A DNA stretch of 64,000 nucleotides from Bacillus subtilis. GTDB lineage: Bacteria; Pseudomonadota; Alphaproteobacteria; Rhizobiales; Rhizobiaceae. Below are positions 53,888-63,589 of the stretch, piece after piece. The stretch covers positions 124,001-188,000 of the forward strand of contig JAHREI010000005.1 in assembly GCA_021733665.1 (NCBI GenBank), written 5' to 3'. The notes under the pieces are model-generated. The model was given only the letters and a program-made list of their open reading frames with translations. It had not been told where the DNA came from and made no database searches. Every line of letters starts with the position of its first letter. Within the stretch, counting starts at the first letter, position 1. The translations under genes were made by a program, and so were the position numbers.

Positions 53888-53902
53888 TGATTGATTTTAT
53901 CA
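53888..53902. promoter_or_regulatory. Iron-responsive-operator-like motif (TGA-N9-TCA) at the fecI-3 promoter
   Basis: TGATTGATTTTATCA fits TGA-N9-TCA and is close to the motif at fecI-1 (TGATGATTTTTATCA). It lies between the divergent lipoprotein gene and fecI-3. It also covers the first codons of the longest fecI-3 frame, so true translation should start downstream of it. Confidence 0.45.
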
Positions 53903-54502
53903 TATTATAGATGTAGTGAAAATTTGAAAGAGGCATTGTGCACAGTCAGATGGCAGATTGCACAAGCCGGAAGTTTCACAACAGAAAGCTGGGCTCCATT
54001 GGGCTGGGATGTTCAAAACCTGTTTCGGAGTCACGCAAGGGGTATTGCCAATTCCCTGCGCCGCCGTGGTTTGAATAATGAAACTGCTGCAGATCTTACA
54101 CAGGACACATTCGTGCGTGTTCTGACAACGCCACCGCCCGCTGCCAAGGGAAACTTCAATCCGAAAGCTTATCTGTATAAAATCTCACGTAATCTCGGCA
54201 CCAATTATCAAAAGCGTGAAGCGCTGATAACGACGGTTGCTATTGATGATGCAAGCGTGCCCGAGATCGCGGATCAAAAGCCATCGCCGGAAGATATTGT
54301 GCATTCACGGCAATGCTTGTTACAGACCTATAATGCGCTCGCAGAATTACCGGAGCGTACACGGCAGGCGTTTGAGATGCACCGTCTGGGCGAAAGAACA
54401 ATTGCTGAAATCGGTGAAGAGCTTGGTATATCCACCTCGAGAGCATGGGCACTCATTCGTGATGCTTATAAACATATCCTGTCCCGTGTAGACGCATTCT
54501 GA
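53891..54502 (+). CDS. FecI-type ECF sigma factor (set 3)
   Basis: An ECF sigma factor of up to 203 residues. Region 2: LFRSHARGIANSLRRRGLNNETAADLTQDTFVRVLTT; region 4: ALAELPERTRQAFEMHRLGERTIAEIGEELGISTSRAWALIRDAYKHIL. The start is unresolved: the frame opens at a TTG inside the predicted operator and no ATG occurs before region 2; TTG 53924 or 53936 (near AAGAGG) are the candidates. It is followed 72 bases later by fecR-3. Confidence 0.87.
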   Translation: MILSYYRCSENLKEALCTVRWQIAQAGSFTTESWAPLGWDVQNLFRSHARGIANSLRRRGLNNETAADLTQDTFVRVLTTPPPAAKGNFNPKAYLYKISRNLGTNYQKREALITTVAIDDASVPEIADQKPSPEDIVHSRQCLLQTYNALAELPERTRQAFEMHRLGERTIAEIGEELGISTSRAWALIRDAYKHILSRVDAF

Positions 54503-54574
54503 AACACGGCATAAACAGGATGCACTGAAAAATCGTGCATTGCCTTCAAAAACATTGATACGAAATGGACCGGA

Positions 54575-55537
54575 ATGAGCGAGCCGCATACAGATCAGAA
54601 CCAGCTGCTTGATGAGGCGATTGATCTGGTTATCCGGCTTCAGAATGATCCGGATAATGCAGTATCCGGCGACATGATCCGCGCATGGCGTGCAAGAAGC
54701 CCGCTCCATGAGAAAATCTGGCTTCGTATTGATAAGGCTCATGGCGCATCGGGTGCGATCCTGTCTCATCAGCGCCGTGAAGAACGCCGGAAAAATATCG
54801 GTCTGTCACGCCGTCAGTTTATGATCGGCGGTTCGGCTTTGCTGGCTGCAGGCGGGCTTTCCTATTCCTTTGGCAAAGAACTGTTATTGCGCGCACAGGC
54901 CGATTATATCACTGCGAAAGGTGAAATGGCGCATATCACACTTCCGGACGGCAGTCTCGTAACATTGGGGCCGGACAGCGCTCTTCAGCTTGCCTATGGC
55001 TCTGATCGCCGCGACATTAATTTATTACGCGGAATGGGCTTTTTTGAGGTCGCACCGGATAAAAGCAAGCCATTTTCAGTTTTGTCCGACACTGTGCGTG
55101 TGATGGCGCTGGGCACCGCTTTTGATGTCTCCAATGATGCGGGTGTCATCGCAGTCTCAGTTGATCATGGTATTGTTGAAATGCAATCATCTGATGCTGT
55201 GCTGGCGGCAGGCAAACGCCTTGAGCAAGGCCAGTGGATCAGTTTTGACCCATCGACGCAAACCCTCGATCAGGGTGCGCGCGAGGTTGAACAAATCGCG
55301 GCATGGCGGGACAAGCTGATCATTGCCGAGAGAGAAACGGTTTCGGCGCTGGTTGCCCGTATCGGTCGCTGGATGCCCGGACGCATTATCATGGCCAGCC
55401 CGAATACCGGCGCGCAACGGGTCAGCGGTGTTTATGATTTGACCGATCCGCTCCGTGCATTGGAAGCCGTAGTGCATCCGACCGGTGCGCAGGTGCGCCA
55501 GCTATCGTCTTTGGTCACTATTATTACCCCGCTTTAA
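54575..55537 (+). CDS. FecR-family anti-sigma factor / sigma regulator (set 3)
   Basis: A 320-residue FecR-like protein: N-terminal LLDEAIDLVIRLQNDPDNAVSGDMIRAWRARSPLHEKIWLRID, a twin-arginine-like motif directly before the membrane segment (SRRQFMIGGSALLAAGGLSY), and a periplasmic FecR domain (ITLPDGSLVTLGPDSALQLAYGSDRRDINLLRGMGFFEVAPDKSKPF, VMALGTAFDV). The RR-hydrophobic pattern also occurs in FecR of set 1 and suggests Tat-dependent insertion, as reported for some FecR proteins. Confidence 0.9.
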   Translation: MSEPHTDQNQLLDEAIDLVIRLQNDPDNAVSGDMIRAWRARSPLHEKIWLRIDKAHGASGAILSHQRREERRKNIGLSRRQFMIGGSALLAAGGLSYSFGKELLLRAQADYITAKGEMAHITLPDGSLVTLGPDSALQLAYGSDRRDINLLRGMGFFEVAPDKSKPFSVLSDTVRVMALGTAFDVSNDAGVIAVSVDHGIVEMQSSDAVLAAGKRLEQGQWISFDPSTQTLDQGAREVEQIAAWRDKLIIAERETVSALVARIGRWMPGRIIMASPNTGAQRVSGVYDLTDPLRALEAVVHPTGAQVRQLSSLVTIITPL

Positions 55538-55565
55538 AAAATATGAGTAAAAAAGTAAAAATATT

Positions 55566-55596
55566 GCAACCCCGATTGTATTACATTCAGGGTCGC
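55566..55596 (+). promoter_or_regulatory. Candidate ECF-sigma promoter of receptor 3
   Basis: GCAACCCC (55566-55573) followed, 21 bases after its AACC core, by TCGC in GGTCGC (55591-55596). The layout resembles the element upstream of receptor 2 (AACC, 21 bases, CGTC). Tentative. Confidence 0.3.
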
Positions 55597-55669
55597 ATTT
55601 CTTCACCGACAGAAAGCACGATCCTTCAGGAAATTTGCCAAGAAATTTGCATTGACGGAGAGTGCGCCG

Positions 55670-58387
55670 ATGGGGCTCGGAACTTACAAAAATACTTTTA
55701 AAAACTGTACGCGCAGAATGCTGTCTACGACATTTATACTGACTGCAGGTGTCAGTTTAGCAGGCATAAGCCCGAGCGCATTTGCACAAGCACAGGCACA
55801 AACCAGTTTCTCTGTACCTGCCGGTTCACTGACACAAGCTTTGACCGTTTTCGGCAGGCAGTCCGGTTTGCAGATCACGTATCTGGCTTCGGTCGCTGCG
55901 GGTAAAACATCCAAAGGCGTTTCCGGAAATGTCAGCCGCGAGCAGGCATTATCCAGTATTTTGCAAGGCTCCGGCCTGACCTATTCTTTCCCGAATGCCA
56001 CAACTGTTGCAATCACTCAGCCTAATGAAGTCAGCAGCGGTGCGACTGCCGCAGATGGCTCGCTGGTGCTCAACACAATCACCATCAGCAGCGGCGGTGT
56101 TATTGGCAGCCATGACGATACCTATACCACTGCGGGTTCGGTCAGTTATGTTTCAGCGCAAGAAATAGAACAGCGGCGCGGCACATCGGCAGGCGACTTT
56201 ATTGCAGGCATACCAGGCGTTCTGAACGGCGATACCCGCAACTCCGGTGCTATTGATGTGAATATTCGCGGTTTGCAGGGGCAAGACCGCGTTCCGGTGG
56301 TTATTGACGGTGCCACACAAGAGCAGACCGTCTATCGCGGTTATAATGGTGCACGCTCCGGCAGCTATGTCGATCCGGACTTGATTGGTGAGGTTTCTGT
56401 AGAAAAAGGCCCGAGTGCCGGTGCGGACGGTTCCGGTGCGATTGGTGGTGTTGTGCGTATGCGTACTTTGAACGCCGGCGATATTTTGCTGCCTGATCGC
56501 CAGTTCGGTGTCCGCATACGTGGTGGCTTCAATACAAACAGCACCACGCCGCCGGATGTATTGACACCAGGCGGTATGGCCGGCGGTGCCTATCAGGCAG
56601 GAAAACAACCGACCACCCGTGACGGCGGTAATATGGATCGCCCGGGTTTTCTTGATCCGACAGGCGGCAACGGCAGTATCGCTGCGGCTTTCACGACAGA
56701 CTATATTGATGTTGTGGGTGCCTATGCAAAGCGTAAAAACGGCAATTATTTTGCGGGTAAAAAAGGTGACGGACAGCCTTATTTTGTTGACCGTACCACA
56801 GATCCCGATTTCCCGAATATCGGCTATGAAGGACTTTCGCCCTGGAAGGGCGGAGAAGAGGTTCTCAATACGTCGATGGAAAACGAGTCCGTTCTTCTGA
56901 AAAGCAATATCCGGTTTGGCGATGATCACGCGCTTGAGCTCAGCTATATGAGCTATAGTAGTGAGTTCGGTGAAATTATGCCAACCCGGTTGGGCACGCA
57001 TACCAGTGCTATTGGCGGTTTTCAGTCAGAGCCGGATACGCTTGATCTTAAAACCTATAATGCCCGTTATAAATGGACGCCGGATAACGATCTCATCAAC
57101 TTGAAAATTAATGCATTTCGTACGGATATGGATCACCGTGCCACAAATCTGCTGACGCTGTTTGGTACAACCACGACATCCGTGCATTATGCGCAGACAA
57201 TTCGTGATGGCATTACGGTATCGAATGAAAGCAAGCTTGACTTTATTCCCGGTGAGTTCCGACTGGAATATGGTGGCGGCTGGCAGCGTGAAACTGTGGG
57301 ACTACCCAAGAATCTGGATGACCCGAAGTGGGTGATTGATCATTTAGAGTTTCCACCGCGTTCCGGTAAACGGACAGAGAAAAATCTGTTCGTTAACGGA
57401 ACATGGGAAATTACACCACAATGGACCGCAACAGCGGGTCTGCGCTATTCGGATTTCCGCACCTCGGATGATAATTACAGCCTACGCGCGACGGGCAACT
57501 GGCCGAACTTCTCCTATGATCTGATACCGGGGCAAGTGAGCCATGTGACGGGTAATGGCTGGTCAAAAAATGCTTCCTTGAGCTGGGAGCCAATTACAGA
57601 TCTGCAACTTTACGGCCGTTATTCCAATACGATGCGTATGCCGAGTATTTTTGAAACACTGAAGGGGTTCTCAACGGCTTACCTGCCATTAGATATCAAG
57701 CCGGAACAGGCGCGCACTTTCGAACTCGGTGCCAATAAAACATTTGAAGATCTCACCGGCAATGATGATCGTTTGAGATTGCACGTAGCCTATTACAACA
57801 ACCACATTGATGATTATCTGACCCGCTCGAATATCATTTATAAAAATCCGGTTTTCGGTAATATCTGGGGGCTGGGAATGGTCAATCTGGATTATGCCAA
57901 GATGTCCGGTTTTGAGCTGAGTGCCGATTATCAGATCGGAAACCTCACCGCTAAACTGGGCTGGAACCATGCTATCACATCGCTGTTCTGCGCTAATCCG
58001 GGCTCACTGTGGAAACAGGATGATCTTTGCAGCGAGGGTGGTTTTACCAATAGCTACGCACTTCAGCATGTGCCGCCTAAAGATACGGTCTCGGCAGAGT
58101 TCGCTTATAAAATGCTGGAAGACCGCCTGACTCTGGGCACCCGTATTTCCTATTATTCCCATCGTTTTGCCGAAAGCAAAGCCGAAACCACATCGGAAAT
58201 CCAGCCAGGCAAATGGCGTCCATACACGTTGGTGGATGTCTATGGCAGCTATGCATTCAATGAGGCAACGCGGCTTGATTTTGCCATCGATAACCTGACT
58301 GACCAATATTATATGGATGCTCTGAATGCCTCGCTGATGCCGGCACCCGGCCGCACTTTCCGCATGAATATGACGGCTAAATTTTAA
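55670..58387 (+). CDS. TonB-dependent receptor with STN signalling domain (iron set 3)
   Basis: A 905-residue receptor from the ATG at 55670, which follows GGAGAG. The signal peptide ends about AFA-Q; STN domain (SFSVPAGSLTQALTVFGRQSGLQITYLASVAAGKTSKG); plug (SAGDFIAGIPGVLNGDTRNSGAIDVNIRGLQGQDRVPVVIDG); barrel ending MDALNASLMPAPGRTFRMNMTAKF. Paralogous to receptors 1 and 2 (GNYFAGKKGDGQPYF, GGEEVLNTSMENESVLLK). Complete signalling set with fecI-3/fecR-3. Confidence 0.92.
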   Translation: MGLGTYKNTFKNCTRRMLSTTFILTAGVSLAGISPSAFAQAQAQTSFSVPAGSLTQALTVFGRQSGLQITYLASVAAGKTSKGVSGNVSREQALSSILQGSGLTYSFPNATTVAITQPNEVSSGATAADGSLVLNTITISSGGVIGSHDDTYTTAGSVSYVSAQEIEQRRGTSAGDFIAGIPGVLNGDTRNSGAIDVNIRGLQGQDRVPVVIDGATQEQTVYRGYNGARSGSYVDPDLIGEVSVEKGPSAGADGSGAIGGVVRMRTLNAGDILLPDRQFGVRIRGGFNTNSTTPPDVLTPGGMAGGAYQAGKQPTTRDGGNMDRPGFLDPTGGNGSIAAAFTTDYIDVVGAYAKRKNGNYFAGKKGDGQPYFVDRTTDPDFPNIGYEGLSPWKGGEEVLNTSMENESVLLKSNIRFGDDHALELSYMSYSSEFGEIMPTRLGTHTSAIGGFQSEPDTLDLKTYNARYKWTPDNDLINLKINAFRTDMDHRATNLLTLFGTTTTSVHYAQTIRDGITVSNESKLDFIPGEFRLEYGGGWQRETVGLPKNLDDPKWVIDHLEFPPRSGKRTEKNLFVNGTWEITPQWTATAGLRYSDFRTSDDNYSLRATGNWPNFSYDLIPGQVSHVTGNGWSKNASLSWEPITDLQLYGRYSNTMRMPSIFETLKGFSTAYLPLDIKPEQARTFELGANKTFEDLTGNDDRLRLHVAYYNNHIDDYLTRSNIIYKNPVFGNIWGLGMVNLDYAKMSGFELSADYQIGNLTAKLGWNHAITSLFCANPGSLWKQDDLCSEGGFTNSYALQHVPPKDTVSAEFAYKMLEDRLTLGTRISYYSHRFAESKAETTSEIQPGKWRPYTLVDVYGSYAFNEATRLDFAIDNLTDQYYMDALNASLMPAPGRTFRMNMTAKF

Positions 58388-58393
58388 TATATA

Positions 58394-58418
58394 AACGGGG
58401 CGGTTAAGCCGCCCCGTT
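58394..58418. terminator. Terminator hairpin between convergent genes
   Basis: AACGGGGCGG (58394-58403) with CCGCCCCGTT (58409-58418), 5-base loop. GC-rich stem between the third receptor gene and the convergent dipeptide-type transporter operon. Confidence 0.75.
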
Positions 58419-58444
58419 ATCAGTTTTCGTAAGTTCAGAATTTA

Positions 58445-60120
<1,676 letters not shown>

Positions 60121-60124
<4 letters not shown>

Positions 60125-61002
60125 TTGTTCAACCTCGGATTAAGCTGGTCGCGGATCTGATCGCCAACGAGATTGATCGCCATGATGAGAATGATCAGTG
60201 CAATGCCGGGATAGATCGAAATCCAGTAGCGGCCGGACAGCAGATATTGGAAACCGTTGGAAATGAGCATGCCGAGTGATGGTTCTGTCGGCGGCAGGCC
60301 AACGCCTAAGAAAGACAGCGTTGCTTCCAGCGAGATTGCCGAGGCGACCTGTACTGTCGCCACAACAATCAGTGGCGGCATGGCATTGGGCAGAATATGA
60401 CGGGTAACAATGAACCAGCCGCTCATTGGCACAGACAGTGCCGCTTCCACATAATCTTTATGGCGTTCAGCAGAGGCTGCACCATGAGCCGTACGCACAA
60501 AATAGGCATATTGTGAAAAGACCAGAGCAATAATCAGCTGGCTTTTGCCCTGTCCGAGAAGTGCTGCCACTACAAAGGCCAGCAGAATAGCCGGAAAGGA
60601 GAGCTGCAGGTCGATAACGCGCATGATGAAAGCTTCAAAGCGACCACCGACATAGGCTGCCGTTGAGCCGACCAATGCACCAATGGCAAAGGCAATCGCA
60701 CCGGCGAGCAGGCCCATTTCCAGTGAAATGCGCAAGCCGTAAAGAATGGCGGAGAAGAGATCGCGCCCCTGTCCGTCGGTTCCCAAAATATGGGTATAGC
60801 CGCCCTGTCCGATATAACCGGGTGCACGGCGTCCATCCCGCAGCACAAGGCTGGAAAGATCGTAAGGATCCTGCGGTGCAATCAGCGGTGCGAAGACGGC
60901 CAGCAAAATGATAAGCAGTACTATAAAAGCGGCCACCATCGGCACCGGATGGCGTTTGAATTCTGACCAGAACTGTAATGATCTGCTATTGAGCAATGAC
61001 AT
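60121..61002 (-). CDS. Dipeptide-type ABC transporter permease (DppC-like)
   Basis: A 293-residue inner-membrane permease: FIVLLIILLAVFAPLIAPQDPYDL near the N-terminus, the DppC block LGTDGQGRDLFSAILYGLRISLEMGLLAG, and the EAA loop KDYVEAALSVPMSGWFIVTRHILPNAMPPLIV. It overlaps the DppB-like gene by one base. Confidence 0.92.
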
Positions 61003-61976
61003 TATTTGCCACCTCCCTGACGCATGCGCGGATCAAGCACGGCATAGGACAGATCCACAATCAGATTAATCGTGATGAAAAGCAGGGAAACCAGCATCAG
61101 ATAGGCCACCATCACCGGACGGTCGAGTGAGGTGATACTGTCAATAATCAGCTTGCCAAGACCTGGCCATGAATAGATCGTCTCAGTCACAACGGCAAAA
61201 GCAACGGTTGAGCCAAGTTCCAGACCAAAGACGGTCACAAGCGGAATGGAGATCAGGCGCAGCACATGACGGCGCAGGATTGTGCGCTCGTTAATGCCGG
61301 CGGCACGGGCAAATTTAATCGTGTCAGTCAGCATGATTTCACGCGTGCCGGATGCGGCAAGACGGATCATCAGCGATAATTTAAACAGTGAGAGGTTGAT
61401 GGCAGGCAGTGCCAGATGATGCAGACCATCGAGAGTGAGAAAGCTGACAGGAACGCCCAGCACGGAAACCGTGGCACCGCGTCCGCCCGCAGGCATAATA
61501 CCAAGCTGCACGGCAAAGACCATAATCAGCATCAGCCCGATCCAGAACGTGGGAACGGAAAAGCCGAGGATAGACAGCGCCATAATGATTTTAGATGCCC
61601 AGCTGTCCGGCTTGTAACCGGCATAAATACCAAGCGGAATACCGATGAGGCTGGCCATGAACACAGCCGTCAAGGCCAGCTCAGCAGTTGCAGGCAGGCG
61701 TGATGCAATCAGTTCGGAGACAGGCATATTATAGACGAAGGAGCGCCCCAAATCGCCGTGAAGCAGATTGCTCATGAATTGCAGATATTGCTGCCATACC
61801 GGCAGATCCAACCCGTATTGGGCGATCACCCTGTCTCGGATTTCCTGTGTCGCATCCGGTGAGATCAGCACATCGACAGGATTGCCGATGACAAAGACCC
61901 CCATAAAAACCAATAGCGACATGACAAGCATCACCAATGCTGCCTGCCATAAGCGTCTGACAATAAATGCAATCAT
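61002..61976 (-). CDS. Dipeptide-type ABC transporter permease (DppB-like)
   Basis: A 324-residue permease: FIVRRLWQAALVMLVMSLLVFMGVFVIGNPVDVL at the N-terminus, LHGDLGRSFVYNMPVSELIASRLPATAELALTA, and the EAA loop KFARAAGINERTILRRHVLRLISIPLVTVFGLELG. It forms the channel with the DppC-like subunit. It is preceded on the same strand by the creatininase-family gene, about 107 bases away, so the two are likely in one operon. Confidence 0.92.
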   Translation of the reverse strand: MIAFIVRRLWQAALVMLVMSLLVFMGVFVIGNPVDVLISPDATQEIRDRVIAQYGLDLPVWQQYLQFMSNLLHGDLGRSFVYNMPVSELIASRLPATAELALTAVFMASLIGIPLGIYAGYKPDSWASKIIMALSILGFSVPTFWIGLMLIMVFAVQLGIMPAGGRGATVSVLGVPVSFLTLDGLHHLALPAINLSLFKLSLMIRLAASGTREIMLTDTIKFARAAGINERTILRRHVLRLISIPLVTVFGLELGSTVAFAVVTETIYSWPGLGKLIIDSITSLDRPVMVAYLMLVSLLFITINLIVDLSYAVLDPRMRQGGGK

Positions 61977-62083
61977 CAGCTATGCTCCCCCAAAAGCGGA
62001 TAACGGACAGTTTCCTCCCGCCGTATCCGCTTAACTATTTCTAATGCCGGACAGGATTTCTCCAGTCCGGAAATTTATGATTA

Positions 62084-62791
62084 TCAGTGCCAGCCGTTTT
62101 CGAGTTCAAAACGGGTTTCACGCACGGCAACATCCCAGATCGCCAGCATATCGGCATCCGGACGTTCAAAAAGGCCGTGATAATTGCCTTCGCAGCTCTC
62201 CAACAGCGCACGTTTGCGACCGGCGTCAACACGTGCCATGGCGCCGAAATCAATGCGCTCTACCGCATGTTCCGGTTGCTGAACGCCTGCAAGACGTGTC
62301 CATGGAAAGTTTTCCATCCATGAGGCGTGAGAAGCGCGGCTGTCAATTTCCAGTACCTTGCCCATGGTTTGTGGTGCGCGCCACCAATCGTGCATTTTGA
62401 CGCTGGCATCGCGGTTGCGGTTCAGCCACTCAGACACAACAGTACCGGCAGGTGCATTGCCGCCATGACCGTTGACGATCAGGATACGGCGGAAACCGGC
62501 GCGGTAGATACTGTCGAGAATATCTTCAATCACGCCGATATAGGTGCGCAGGCTCAGGGATACTGTGCCCGGAAAATCGGCAAAGCTGGATGCAAGACCA
62601 TAAGGGAGCACAGGAAATACCGGCACGCCCAGCGGCTCTGCGGCATCCAGTGATACTTTTTCAGCCAGGATCATATCAGTGCCAAGGCTGATGCGGGCAT
62701 GTTGCTCAACGCTGCCGATCGGCAGGATGCAGCGGTCGTCCTGTTTGACGCGCTCTTCAACCTGTGCCCAGTGCATGGCGTTAATATGCAT
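62084..62791 (-). CDS. Creatininase-family amidohydrolase
   Basis: A 235-residue creatininase-fold metal hydrolase. Metal-site segments: LPIGSVEQHARISLGTDMILAEK (Glu, His, Asp) and ILIVNGHGGNAPAGTVV (His), with SHASWMENFPWTR later. Creatininase-type enzymes open cyclic amides; relatives include mycofactocin-processing and formamidopyrimidine hydrolases. Located between a dipeptide-type transporter and a divergent MarR regulator, it probably hydrolyses the imported amide or peptide-like compound. The ATG follows GAGAGGAA. Confidence 0.87.
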   Translation of the reverse strand: MHINAMHWAQVEERVKQDDRCILPIGSVEQHARISLGTDMILAEKVSLDAAEPLGVPVFPVLPYGLASSFADFPGTVSLSLRTYIGVIEDILDSIYRAGFRRILIVNGHGGNAPAGTVVSEWLNRNRDASVKMHDWWRAPQTMGKVLEIDSRASHASWMENFPWTRLAGVQQPEHAVERIDFGAMARVDAGRKRALLESCEGNYHGLFERPDADMLAIWDVAVRETRFELENGWH

Positions 62792-62879
62792 GTGAAATTC
62801 CTCTCATTTCAAATGTGCTCCCGAGTCTGCGCTCATGGGTTTCTGAAAACCATTATCCATGAAATTATTTTACAGACAA

Positions 62880-62946
62880 GTTCCAATTGGAACAAAAATT
62901 ACGTTTGACATCCATAAAACAAGCTATATCTTGTTCCAAATAGAAC
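62880..62946. promoter_or_regulatory. Paired palindromic operators in the creatininase-marR divergent region
   Basis: GTTCC-AATT-GGAAC (62880-62893, perfect) and GTTCC-AAAT-AGAAC (62933-62946, one mismatch) have centres 53 bases apart, five helical turns, and bracket a TTGACA (62905-62910). Two-fold-symmetric sites of this size are typical for MarR dimers, and the regulator gene starts 18 bases after the second site. The two sites could let one regulator control both directions. Confidence 0.6.
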
Positions 62947-62963
62947 TTAATTGCTGAAATACC

Positions 62964-63560
62964 ATGGGGAGGGGGATGGAGGAGCGTGTAGCAATCGCCC
63001 TTTTGGAAGGGCGCGCGGGGCGCAGTGAGGCGGCAGACAGCCGCATCAGCGAAAGCGATATTCTGCATACTAAATTATGGGAAAATCCGTGCTGGTTGTC
63101 CTTCCGGATCAACTATCTGGCTCTGCATTACAACAACCCGATCTACGGGCTGATCGGTGCGGATCATGATCTGCTGCGGCCGGAATTTGTGGTGCTGTAT
63201 TCGCTGTTTCTGCGCGACCGCACGACTTTGTCCGAAGTGGTCGCCGGTTCCGGCTTTCCAAAAAACACACTGAGCCGCGCCACTAAAAAACTGACCCGCC
63301 TGAAACTGGTGCAGCGCGAAGGTGACAGCGATGATCTGCGCCGTGTTGTGTTGTGTCTGACTGATGCTGGACGCGCCATTGTCGAAGCGAAAATGACGCC
63401 GATGCTGGAACGCGAACGCCTGATGCTGGAAACGCTTAGCCCTGCTGAGCGCATGATGCTTTCGGAACTGCTGACCAAACTGGTGATCGCCTCGCGGGAG
63501 TGGCCGGAAACAATTGCCTCCGATCTGCCGGAGCGTGATGAAGAGTTTGAACAAGACTAA
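62964..63560 (+). CDS. MarR-family transcriptional regulator
   Basis: A ~198-residue MarR-type regulator with the winged helix in FVVLYSLFLRDRTTLSEVVAGSGFPKNTLSRATKKLTRLKLVQREGDSDDLRRVVLCLTDAGRAI (wing DSDDLRR). The start is either ATG 62964 or ATG 62976. It is divergent from the creatininase/transporter operon and 29 bases upstream of the binding-protein gene, which it likely controls along with the leftward operon. Confidence 0.89.
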   Translation: MGRGMEERVAIALLEGRAGRSEAADSRISESDILHTKLWENPCWLSFRINYLALHYNNPIYGLIGADHDLLRPEFVVLYSLFLRDRTTLSEVVAGSGFPKNTLSRATKKLTRLKLVQREGDSDDLRRVVLCLTDAGRAIVEAKMTPMLERERLMLETLSPAERMMLSELLTKLVIASREWPETIASDLPERDEEFEQD

Positions 63561-63589
63561 TGACTAATAATGGGGACTGGACTATTCAC

